Assembly (NCBI RefSeq): GCF_004349315.1
Contig: NZ_SMLH01000002.1
Location: forward strand, 411,156 to 475,155
Direction of reading: 5' to 3'
DNA length: 64,000 nucleotides
Source: Flavobacterium ranwuense
Lineage (GTDB): Bacteria; Bacteroidota; Bacteroidia; Flavobacteriales; Flavobacteriaceae
How positions within the stretch are numbered: position 1 is the stretch's first letter; every line of letters begins with the position of its first letter. Shown one piece after another: positions 57,072 through 64,000 of the stretch. The notes beneath the pieces are model-generated. The model was not told the DNA's origin. It saw only the letters and a list, made by a program, of their open reading frames with translations, and did not search any database. Position numbers and translations under genes: made by a program.

Positions 57072-57506
57072 ATGAAAGGGAATCTTATTGCAAGCCCTGA
57101 TGCAAATTCAATGGGAGCTGACGGAAATCTTGAAGTAGGTATGTATTCTACCGCTGGAGCGGGTAGTTTTAGCACAGGTGTAGTTTATAACCAATATAGC
57201 CTCTGTAATAAAATTATTATTGCAAACCCCGATACTGGAATAAATATAAATGGTACTATTGGTGGAACTTCTTTTGTAAATGTTTTGAGTAATGACTGTT
57301 TAGAGAATCATGCATTTCAACCTTTCCAAGTCAATTTAAGTTTAGTAAGTGCTACTAAAAAGGGTACAACTGTTGAATTCGGTATCCCTCTTTGTTCTTT
57401 TTTTTTCGTTTCTGATGCTCTTGATTATAAAAAGGATCATACAAATAATAGCTCGTCAGCCCAAAGTGGCATGTTTCGCATAAAAACAAATAGCCATCCA
57501 TTTTAA
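57072..57506 (+). pseudogene. Orphan fragment of a secreted repeat (Ig-like) protein
   Basis: The 144-residue frame contains ANPDTGININGTIGGTSF and NVLSNDCLENHAFQPFQVN, followed by LSLVSATKKGTTVE. This order is typical of the NVLSNDxLNG-type Ig-like repeats in large flavobacterial surface proteins, and related in design to the repeats of the gene at 62058. It has no signal peptide, no complete second repeat and no sorting domain, and the C-terminal third is low in similarity to any domain I know. It is probably a decayed remnant of an adhesin-like gene, although expression as a short protein is possible. Confidence 0.5.
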
Positions 57507-57611
57507 TTAAAATATTAAATTTAGAAAGAGAAAATAAAAGACCATGAAATTTAATATTCTAAAGCAAGGAGCTACGGAAATACTAACAAAATAGGATACC
57601 TAAAACGAGCT

Positions 57612-59921
57612 ATGATCGAATCCAAACCCCAGAATTTAATCGAGGAATTAAAAGCTCGTAATATTGAGCTTACAATACAAAATCAAGAGTTGCAATTAGC
57701 AAAAGATAAAGCAGAAATAGCCGTTCAAAGGCTAAATTTATTTTGTGATATTTCTCCGGCAGGGCATTTTCTTATTGATTGCAGAGGCAAAATAGTAGGA
57801 TTCAATAACAGCGGTTTAGCTCTTTTGGGCAAAACAGGTGATGACTTACTCAATTTCACTTTTAGTCAATTTATTACTAAAACAAACCTTCCTGATTTCA
57901 ATCTCTTTTTACTACAAGTAAAAGAAACCAATGTCGAAAATTTTTACTTTATTGAGCTAACCATAAATCAAGAAAAACAGGTATTAGTTCACTTAACTGT
58001 TAGGTTTTTAGAAAAGGAGCAACAATACCTTATAACTGCTCTTGATAGAACCGAAAAAAAGCTTCTAAAAAATATTTTAGCGGAAAAGGAGTCTATTTTT
58101 AAAGAAATTCAAAGAATTGGAAACATTGGCTCCTTTCAATTTAATATATCTACTAATTTTTTGGAGTTTTCTCAAGAATTACGATTTATTTTTGGATTTC
58201 ACGATAGCATACCTTCAAATATTTTAGAAACATGGTTAGATAGTATTCATCCTCAGGACAGAAAAATGATGGAGCTGTATTTACAAGAATGTATTCTAAA
58301 TCAAAACTTGTTTCGCAAGGAATACAGAATCATTCGCAAGAATGACGGCGAGATTCGATGGATAGATGGATGGGGGGAAATTATTTTTGATGACGAAGCT
58401 AATGAACTTTCTATGATTGGAGTAATCCAAGACATCACTGATCGCAAATTAGCTATAGAAAAAATACAAAATGCTGAAACACGTTCGCATCGAATATTTG
58501 AATCATCCAAAGAAGGAATTTTAATTCTGGATGCGATCACAGGCCAGATTACTGATGCAAATCCTTTCCTGATTGAGTTGATTGGATTTAATTACGATGA
58601 GTTGGTAGGAAAAGAACTTTGGGAAATTGGAGTTTTTAAAAATATTGCGGCTTCTAAAGAGGCTTTTATAGAATTACAAAACAAAGAATACATTCGATTT
58701 GAAGATATGCCATTGGAAACAAAAGCAGGATGTTCAATCGATGTTGAGTTTGTAAGCAACGTATACATTGTAGATGAAAACAAAGTTATTCTATGCCACA
58801 TCCGAGATATTTCAGATCGTAAGAAAGTAGATCTCGCATTAAAAGAAAGGAGTCAGCTGTATTTTGCCATGTTCGAAAAAAATCAGACTCCTCAACTCCT
58901 GATAGACCCAATGAGTGGTAACATCATCGATGTTAATTCGGCCGCCGCACAATTTTATGGTTATTCCTTAGAAGAATTTAAACGAATGACCCTATCAGAT
59001 ATTAGTACTTTTCCATCAGAACAAATATTGGAAGAGATGAAAAAATTCACGATCACTGGGCCATCCTATTTCCAATTTATTCATAAGCTAGCTTCTGGTA
59101 AAACTTGCGATATTGAAATGTATACCAGTCCATTGTCGATTAGTGGACAAGCCTTATTAATCTCTACAATAAACGACATCTCAAAAAGGAAACTTGAAGA
59201 AGAACGATTGGTCCAATTAAATAACAAACTGAAAGAAGTCAATGTATTAAAGTCTCAATTTATATCCACCGTTTCCCATGAATTCAGAACCCCTTTAGCA
59301 GGAATTCTTTCCAGTGTTCAATTATTGCAAATATACAACGATACTTTGGGCAAGGAAAAAAAAGAAAAACTGTTTAAACAGATATTTGATGCTGTACAAC
59401 ATACCACAGCATTACTCGATGATGTTTCTCTAATTGATGAAGAGCAAACTAGCATATCTTTTTTTAGACCTGCAAACATTCAACTTCTTCCCCTCATAAA
59501 TGAGATTATTGAAGAAAACATATCCGTATCGGAAACCAATCAAAAAGTAATACTGAAATCGAACTTAGATATTAAAAACTATTATATGGATTCAATTATG
59601 ATTCGTCACATTTTTAATAACATCATATCTAACGCCATAAAATACAGTAGTAAAAATATTACCATCGATTTAAATGAAATAGACAATAAAAAAATAGAAT
59701 TCATAATCAAGGATCAAGGAATCGGAATACCTGATGAGGAAATAAAATATTTAGTAGACCCTTTTTACCGTGCTTCTAACAGAGGAACTGTACAAGGAAC
59801 TGGTTTTGGTTTGTCTATTGTAAAAAGATTCGTTGATCTTCATAAAGGCCAAATGTTAATTGAATCAGTTGTAAATAAAGGAACAGCAGTAACTATTACA
59901 TTACCATACTTACAGCAGTAA
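57612..59921 (+). CDS. Multi-PAS sensor histidine kinase
   Basis: The 769-residue protein begins with a short coiled-coil (about 8-42). Four PAS domains follow (about 40-148, 165-280, 290-405 and 410-528); the ends of the second to fourth show DITDRK, DISDRK and DISKRK linkers. A HisKA dimerization helix carries the phospho-acceptor H556 (STVSHEFRTPLAGI), and the HATPase_c domain (about 620-767) has N box NNIISNAIKYS, DQGIGIP and GTGFGLSIV. There is no membrane segment, so it is a cytoplasmic sensor. The response regulator gene 86 bp downstream is its likely partner. The signal is unknown. Confidence 0.93.
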   Translation: MIESKPQNLIEELKARNIELTIQNQELQLAKDKAEIAVQRLNLFCDISPAGHFLIDCRGKIVGFNNSGLALLGKTGDDLLNFTFSQFITKTNLPDFNLFLLQVKETNVENFYFIELTINQEKQVLVHLTVRFLEKEQQYLITALDRTEKKLLKNILAEKESIFKEIQRIGNIGSFQFNISTNFLEFSQELRFIFGFHDSIPSNILETWLDSIHPQDRKMMELYLQECILNQNLFRKEYRIIRKNDGEIRWIDGWGEIIFDDEANELSMIGVIQDITDRKLAIEKIQNAETRSHRIFESSKEGILILDAITGQITDANPFLIELIGFNYDELVGKELWEIGVFKNIAASKEAFIELQNKEYIRFEDMPLETKAGCSIDVEFVSNVYIVDENKVILCHIRDISDRKKVDLALKERSQLYFAMFEKNQTPQLLIDPMSGNIIDVNSAAAQFYGYSLEEFKRMTLSDISTFPSEQILEEMKKFTITGPSYFQFIHKLASGKTCDIEMYTSPLSISGQALLISTINDISKRKLEEERLVQLNNKLKEVNVLKSQFISTVSHEFRTPLAGILSSVQLLQIYNDTLGKEKKEKLFKQIFDAVQHTTALLDDVSLIDEEQTSISFFRPANIQLLPLINEIIEENISVSETNQKVILKSNLDIKNYYMDSIMIRHIFNNIISNAIKYSSKNITIDLNEIDNKKIEFIIKDQGIGIPDEEIKYLVDPFYRASNRGTVQGTGFGLSIVKRFVDLHKGQMLIESVVNKGTAVTITLPYLQQ

Positions 59922-60007
59922 AATGTTTAATTTAATCTAAAAGAACAGACACTGGCTCCGTTTCTTTCAATCAATAATAAAATACTGATTATTCTAATTT
60001 TTTTTAA

Positions 60008-60985
60008 ATGAAAAAGATTCTTATCATAGAAGACGATACAGTCTTAAGAGAAAATACAGCTGAATTTATTAAAGGACAAAACTTCGAAGTCTTTATGGCC
60101 GAGGATGGACTTGTGGGAGTCCAACAAACTTTAAAGCATTTACCAGACCTTATTCTTTGCGACATATCTATGCCTAATATGAATGGATATGATTTTTATA
60201 AAACAATAAAGCAGATTAAGGCCACTTCAACTATTCCTTTAGTGTTTTTTTCGGCTCGAACTGAAAATGAAGATATTAGAGCAGGAATGCAATTAGGCGC
60301 TGATGATTACATCACAAAACCTTTCAGTCTTTATGAGTTATTGAGAGTTATCAATACACGTCTCGCTAAATATGATAGACTTGAACAAATTCATGACGAA
60401 AAATTTCATGCTCTTATAAATCATGCAACAATAGGTATTTATATTTATCAAAATGGCAAATTTATATTTTATAATACCCCATTAGCAAACATTTTCGGTT
60501 ATGACTATGATGATTTTTCTTCAGTAAATTTTGAGGAACTCCTCGATGACAAATATAGTGATAAAACAAAAATTTTAAACAATTTTGATCGTTGTTTAAA
60601 AGATTCGGAAAGTTCTATATCTGTGAAGTTTGAAGCTATCCATAAAACTTCAAATACAGTATTTGTTGAATTATTTGGATCTTTAATTACATATAATGGC
60701 CTCCCAAGTATTGTAGGCAATGTCACTAAATTATATCCTGAAAATCCAGCACCATTTATATTTAAACACACAAAAGGCATTCCCGCCAAACTAACTAATC
60801 GCGAACTTGAAGTGCTAGAATTGATTTGTAAAGGTAAATCTACTTTGGAAACATCTCAAGCCCTTTGCCTGGGGCAGCGAACTATTGAAACATACAGGGC
60901 CAGTCTTTTGGAAAAAACAGAAAGCAAAAACATTGCTGAACTTATCATGTATGCTATCCGTTATAGATTGATAATAATAGAATAA
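60008..60985 (+). CDS. REC-PAS-LuxR response regulator
   Basis: The 325-residue protein has a receiver domain (1-120) with acidic pocket D9/D10, phospho-acceptor D52 and K104. A PAS domain follows (about 135-245), then a LuxR-type helix-turn-helix (about 260-322; LTNRELEVLELICKGKS and QRTIETYRASLLEK). An extra PAS sensor between REC and HTH is uncommon and could add a second input. It pairs with the histidine kinase upstream. A decayed copy of its 3' end and of the following spacer lies about 645 bp downstream. Confidence 0.92.
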   Translation: MKKILIIEDDTVLRENTAEFIKGQNFEVFMAEDGLVGVQQTLKHLPDLILCDISMPNMNGYDFYKTIKQIKATSTIPLVFFSARTENEDIRAGMQLGADDYITKPFSLYELLRVINTRLAKYDRLEQIHDEKFHALINHATIGIYIYQNGKFIFYNTPLANIFGYDYDDFSSVNFEELLDDKYSDKTKILNNFDRCLKDSESSISVKFEAIHKTSNTVFVELFGSLITYNGLPSIVGNVTKLYPENPAPFIFKHTKGIPAKLTNRELEVLELICKGKSTLETSQALCLGQRTIETYRASLLEKTESKNIAELIMYAIRYRLIIIE

Positions 60986-61357
60986 CAAATAGTTTTTAAA
61001 CCCTATTCAACTTATTTTGACTATTAACTGAATAGGTTTTAATGAAAATTTTCATCCCAATTCTCAAGCATACTTACTTGATTTCTGTTCAATTTGTCTT
61101 TATAAAAACAGGCTGAATTAAAAAAAATAAATATTCCACCTACTTTTAAAACTAATCAATACTGCCTCCAAATACCAATCATGACAGACTTCAAGTTTGG
61201 CTGCCCCCAAATATTTATCGTAAAATATCTACGTATTTATACTAGTTTTTACTTTTATCAAAAAAAAAACGTAAATCTACTGAGTCATTTAGTCTAATAA
61301 AAGCGGCACTTAATCTGAAAACTAAATAATTACTCATAAGGATTTACAATTAAATAT
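60798..61357 (+). repeat. Left copy of a decayed tandem duplication (response regulator 3' end plus spacer)
   Basis: This stretch aligns with 61444-62000 at a nearly constant offset of 640-647 bases. Anchors are GCAGCGAACTATT (60874 and 61521), CAATTTGTCTTTA (61090 and 61730) and ATCTACTGA near 61275 and 61919. In this copy the coding part is intact and belongs to the LuxR domain. Confidence 0.75.
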
Positions 61358-61443
61358 TGAGGTTATTTTAAGTCTTGTCAGTAATATAAAACATTTAGAT
61401 ATTAAAAACCCTGCTCCTTCTAAACTTTAAAGACACAATAGGG

Positions 61444-61627
61444 AATCACCAACTCACAGTACAGAAATTCATGTGTAAATGCAATCTTATTTTAGAGGTG
61501 TCTAAAACCCTTTTCCTAGAGCAGCGAACTATTAAAACATCAAGAGCAATTAAAAAAAATAGACAGCGAAAATACTGATAAACTTATGGAGCACCCTGTA
61601 TATAATACATTGATAGTCAAAGAGTAA
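61444..61627 (+). pseudogene. Decayed duplicate of the LuxR DNA-binding domain
   Basis: The translation keeps LEQRTIKTSRAIKK (intact copy: LGQRTIETYRASLLEK). After one frameshift in an A-tract it continues KIDSENTDKLMEHPVYN and ends with a stop (intact copy: KTESKNIAELIMYAIRY). Several in-frame stops precede the helix-turn-helix part. It is non-functional as a protein. Confidence 0.7.
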
Positions 61628-62000
61628 AATTATAATTTAAATTCTGTACAATTCATTTGATTATTAATTGAATAGCTCTTGATACAAATTATTGCGACAA
61701 TTCTCTGGTATATTCTCTTGGTTCCTGTCCAATTTGTCTTTAACAAAACTTGCTAAATTGAAAAGAAACAAACAGGCCTCCTGCTTTTAAAACTACTTAG
61801 AATAGCCTCTAAAGGTCTATAATGATATACCTGAAGATTAGGTCCATAATAATATTTACAACAATACCTCTCCGTATTTTTACTGATTATTGTTTTTACT
61901 TTAAAAATAAAAGAGTATATCTACTGACTCCCTTAGTTTTTATAAAAGGTTACTTTGCTTGATAATTACATCATTACAGTATGATTTATCATTGAATTAC
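61444..62000 (+). repeat. Right copy of the decayed tandem duplication
   Basis: It contains the LuxR relic and about 370 bp matching the spacer downstream of the intact response regulator gene. It ends about 57 bp before the ATG of the DUF3494 protein. Together with the left copy this explains most of the 1072-bp stretch 60986-62057, in which no intact gene was found. Confidence 0.7.
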
Positions 62001-62057
62001 AACCCATTAGTTGCAATTAGTTTTTTTGTTATAGTGTACTCAATTAAATTATTTATT

Positions 62058-64000
62058 ATGAAAAAAAAATTACTCTTCAGCATAGTAACTATTGCGCTAT
62101 TGCTTTTTTCAAATACAAGTTTTAGTCAAACAGTTAATTTAGGTGTGCTTGAATCTTTTGAAGGTTATACAGGAGCTGGAGCTGTTACTAATGCAGCTGG
62201 AGCCACCTGGACAGGCGATGCGGGTAGCAATAATGGAGTAATTAGCGGATTTACTGACCCAACCTATTTTACGGGTAACACATACAATGCTAATGCTGTA
62301 ACTGCTCAATGTAGATTCGATTTATTTAGGTTGTATATTCATCTTAACGATCTTTTTGTGGACTATCCCGCCACCCATGCTGCTGCTTTTGGAGGTGGTG
62401 AAACGCTTAAGCCTGGAGTATACTCTATACCTGGTGCGGGATCTATAGGGACAATTCTTAATCTTGATGGTGGAGGAAATCCTAATGCTTTCTTTATAAT
62501 TAAATTTTACGGAGCAATGACGGTAGGAGCTGGTGCAACGATTAATTTAATAGGTGGAACGCAATCTTGCAATGTTTTTTTTATTGCTCAAGGGGCTATT
62601 TCTGTTGCGGCAGATTGTAATTTAAAAGGAACTTTATTTTCAAAGATAGGAGCAGTTGGTCTTGGTGCAAATACGGTTCTTGAAGGAAGAATGCTTTCTA
62701 TGGAAGGAGCGATAGTTAATGGAACTGGTTGTAAAGCAAGTCCGCCTCCTGGTACTTGTACAATTCCAATAAAATGTGATTTTGGCTGTAATGCCGCTCC
62801 TGCCGTTGATGTTTTAGGAGTGCTCTCCAATTATGCCCTTTATACTAATTTAGGTGCTGTGCCAAATACGAGTACATCTGGTATCAATGGAAATATTGGT
62901 TCAAATTCTGGCTCAGTAAGTGGTTTTGAGAGTTCAATTGTTATAGGGAATATTCATGTTGCAGATGCTAGTACAGCACAAGCGAACATAGATTTAGATA
63001 ATGCTTATACTGCGCTTATGGCTCTGCCAAATACAGTTCCTACGCCGGCGGGTGTTGTACCTATAGTACCTGCACACGCGGCAGTTTTTGGAAGCGTTGC
63101 CGCAGGAGGGGAAACTGTTAATGCGGGGGTTTATTTCATAGACGGTGCAGGATCTATGTTAGGAACTCTCTTCTTAGACGGTCAAAATGATTCCGATGCA
63201 ATATTTGTTTTTAAGTTTGCTGGGGCATTTTCAGTAGCAGCACAAGCAAAAATGATTTTAATTAATGGAGCACGTCGATGTAATGTTTTTTTTATTGGTG
63301 GAGCGGGAGTTCCCACTGGTGCTATTAGTATAGGAGCAGGTGCTACTTTAAAAGGAACGTTTCTTTCCCATGGTGGAGCTTGTGGCTCAGGTGCTGATTT
63401 GTTTCTTGGCGGCCGACAGCTTTCTACAGGCGGAGCGGTTAATACTTATTCAGGCATAATTTATAATAATCCAGAATGCGTTACTTCTACATCTTTAAAA
63501 ACAATATCAGCAATAACAGATAGTCCAAGTGTAATTGCCGGTGCAAGCACACCAAGTGTAATCAACAATGATATATTAAATGGACAGCCAGCAGTAATCG
63601 GAGATCAGCCAGGACAAGTAATTTTGACTTCTATACCTTTGGGGCCATTAACAATGAATGCTGATGGAACAATCACTGTTGCATCAAACACACCAGTAGG
63701 AAGTTATCCAATAACATATACCATCTGTGAGGTTTCAAATCCAACAAATTGTAGTACAGTAACAAGTAATGTAACGGTAACTGCACCAGTAATAACTGCA
63801 GTAACAGACAGTCCAAGTGTATTACCAGGTACAAACACACCAAGTGTAATCGGCAATGACACCTTAAATGGAGCACAAGCAGTAATCGGAACTGCCCCAG
63901 GACAGGTAACTTTGACTTCTACACCAAACGGACCATTAACAATGAATGCTGATGGAACAATCACTGTTGCATCAAACACACCAGTAGGAAGTTATCCAAT
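62058..64000 (+). CDS. Large secreted protein with two DUF3494 (ice-binding-like) domains and Ig-like repeats, 3' end beyond window
   Basis: The frame starts at ATG 62058 with a signal peptide (MKKKLLFSIVTIALLLFSNTSFSQ) and stays open to the window edge (647 codons). Two DUF3494 domains are seen: about residues 28-225 (GVISGFTDPT, TLFSKIGAVGLGANTVLEGRM) and about 255-475 (NGNIGSNSGSVSGFES, STAQANIDLDNAYTALM). From about residue 484, 96-residue repeats begin (TPSVINNDILNGQPAVIG, GPLTMNADGTITVASNTP, VGSYPITYTICE). DUF3494 folds bind ice in some bacteria, but many members are adhesins of unknown ligand. A T9SS signal would be expected at the unseen C-terminus. The intact two-component pair lies upstream. 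Confidence 0.85.
   Translation, partial: MKKKLLFSIVTIALLLFSNTSFSQTVNLGVLESFEGYTGAGAVTNAAGATWTGDAGSNNGVISGFTDPTYFTGNTYNANAVTAQCRFDLFRLYIHLNDLFVDYPATHAAAFGGGETLKPGVYSIPGAGSIGTILNLDGGGNPNAFFIIKFYGAMTVGAGATINLIGGTQSCNVFFIAQGAISVAADCNLKGTLFSKIGAVGLGANTVLEGRMLSMEGAIVNGTGCKASPPPGTCTIPIKCDFGCNAAPAVDVLGVLSNYALYTNLGAVPNTSTSGINGNIGSNSGSVSGFESSIVIGNIHVADASTAQANIDLDNAYTALMALPNTVPTPAGVVPIVPAHAAVFGSVAAGGETVNAGVYFIDGAGSMLGTLFLDGQNDSDAIFVFKFAGAFSVAAQAKMILINGARRCNVFFIGGAGVPTGAISIGAGATLKGTFLSHGGACGSGADLFLGGRQLSTGGAVNTYSGIIYNNPECVTSTSLKTISAITDSPSVIAGASTPSVINNDILNGQPAVIGDQPGQVILTSIPLGPLTMNADGTITVASNTPVGSYPITYTICEVSNPTNCSTVTSNVTVTAPVITAVTDSPSVLPGTNTPSVIGNDTLNGAQAVIGTAPGQVTLTSTPNGPLTMNADGTITVASNTPVGSYP
63508..64000 (+). 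repeat. 288-bp in-frame tandem repeats in the DUF3494 gene
   Basis: ACAGATAGTCCAAGTGTA at about 63516 recurs, nearly identical, at 63804. The segment beginning GATGGAACAATCACTGTTGC at 63663 recurs at 63951. Both give a period of exactly 288 bp (96 codons). The second copy continues past the window. Neighbouring copies are highly alike in nucleotides, which favours repeat-number change. Confidence 0.85.

Noticed and set aside
56936..57100. 54-codon frame overlapping the adhesin-repeat fragment
   Set aside because: No signal peptide, domain or sensible ribosome-binding context; it overlaps the more convincing repeat fragment.
62588..63979. Minus-strand frames opposite the DUF3494 gene
   Set aside because: They are antisense by-products of the Gly/Ala/Thr-rich repeat coding strand, which has a signal peptide and recognizable domains.
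63508..64000. Regular repeats that might be taken for a CRISPR array or satellite
   Set aside because: The period is 288 bp, a multiple of three, and the repeats are fully in frame within one open reading frame.
1..64000. Phage, integrase, transposase, tRNA or attachment sites that would mark the locus as a mobile island
   Set aside because: None was recognized in the coding or intergenic sequence; gain of the locus by transfer cannot be shown from this window.

Overview
The window looks like chromosome of a Flavobacterium-type bacterium (Bacteroidota, Flavobacteriaceae). The grounds are AT-rich DNA, a SusC/SusD pair, a type IX secretion (T9SS) sorting domain, TAnnTTTG promoter boxes, signal peptides ending in AQ, and DUF3494/Ig-like secreted repeats. 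No rRNA, tRNA, CRISPR array or transposase was seen.

Layout. 1-9.5 kb is a housekeeping or mixed flank: the 3' end of a MoxR/magnesium-chelatase-like AAA+ ATPase, a 2OG-Fe(II) oxygenase, a 2H phosphoesterase, a divergent ECF sigma factor/DUF6249 module with matching ECF-type promoters, a class-C serine hydrolase, a saccharopine-dehydrogenase-like protein, a 4HB_MCP membrane protein and a DUF457-type membrane protein. 9.7-56.7 kb is one large composite glycan-utilization locus arranged as two divergent arms around two regulators.

The left arm (minus strand, 34.2 to 9.7 kb) handles sialic acid and sulfate. It holds a ROK regulator, SusC/SusD, N-acetylneuraminate lyase, a NanM-type mutarotase, an MFS transporter, a two-domain sialate O-acetylesterase, an AGE/RenBP-type 2-epimerase, a multidomain T9SS sialidase, a small sialidase, NagA, two sulfatases and a formylglycine-generating enzyme. 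The right arm (plus strand, 35.6 to 56.7 kb) handles galactose and hexosamine. It follows a divergent GntR regulator and holds galM-galK-galT-Na+/sugar symporter, a sulfatase resembling GlcNAc-6-sulfatases, a GH2 beta-galactosidase, an SGNH-GH20 fusion, a DUF4091/GH123-like protein, a GH27 alpha-galactosidase, a GH95 alpha-fucosidase and a second GH2 enzyme. Together these would strip O-acetyl groups, sialic acid, sulfate, fucose, alpha- and beta-galactose and HexNAc from host-type glycans such as mucin O-glycans. Products enter the Neu5Ac to ManNAc to GlcNAc route and the Leloir pathway. The substrate is inferred. A GlcNAc kinase, NagB, GalE and fucose catabolism are not in the window.

57.6-64 kb is a different region: a multi-PAS histidine kinase and a REC-PAS-LuxR response regulator, then a decayed tandem duplication of the regulator's 3' end, then the 5' part of a large secreted protein with two DUF3494 domains and 288-bp coding repeats that runs off the window.

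The most interesting regulatory signals are: (i) a 19-bp operator-like element shared by galM and the GH2 beta-galactosidase gene, at exactly the same 37-bp distance from a TAnnTTTG box; (ii) a candidate antisense RNA with its own promoter and terminator in the susC leader, recalling Bacteroides DonS-type repressor RNAs; (iii) paired divergent TGTAACC-N16-GTC promoters at the ECF sigma gene. Several gene relics are also visible: two signal-peptide stubs, an adhesin-repeat fragment and the decayed LuxR copy.
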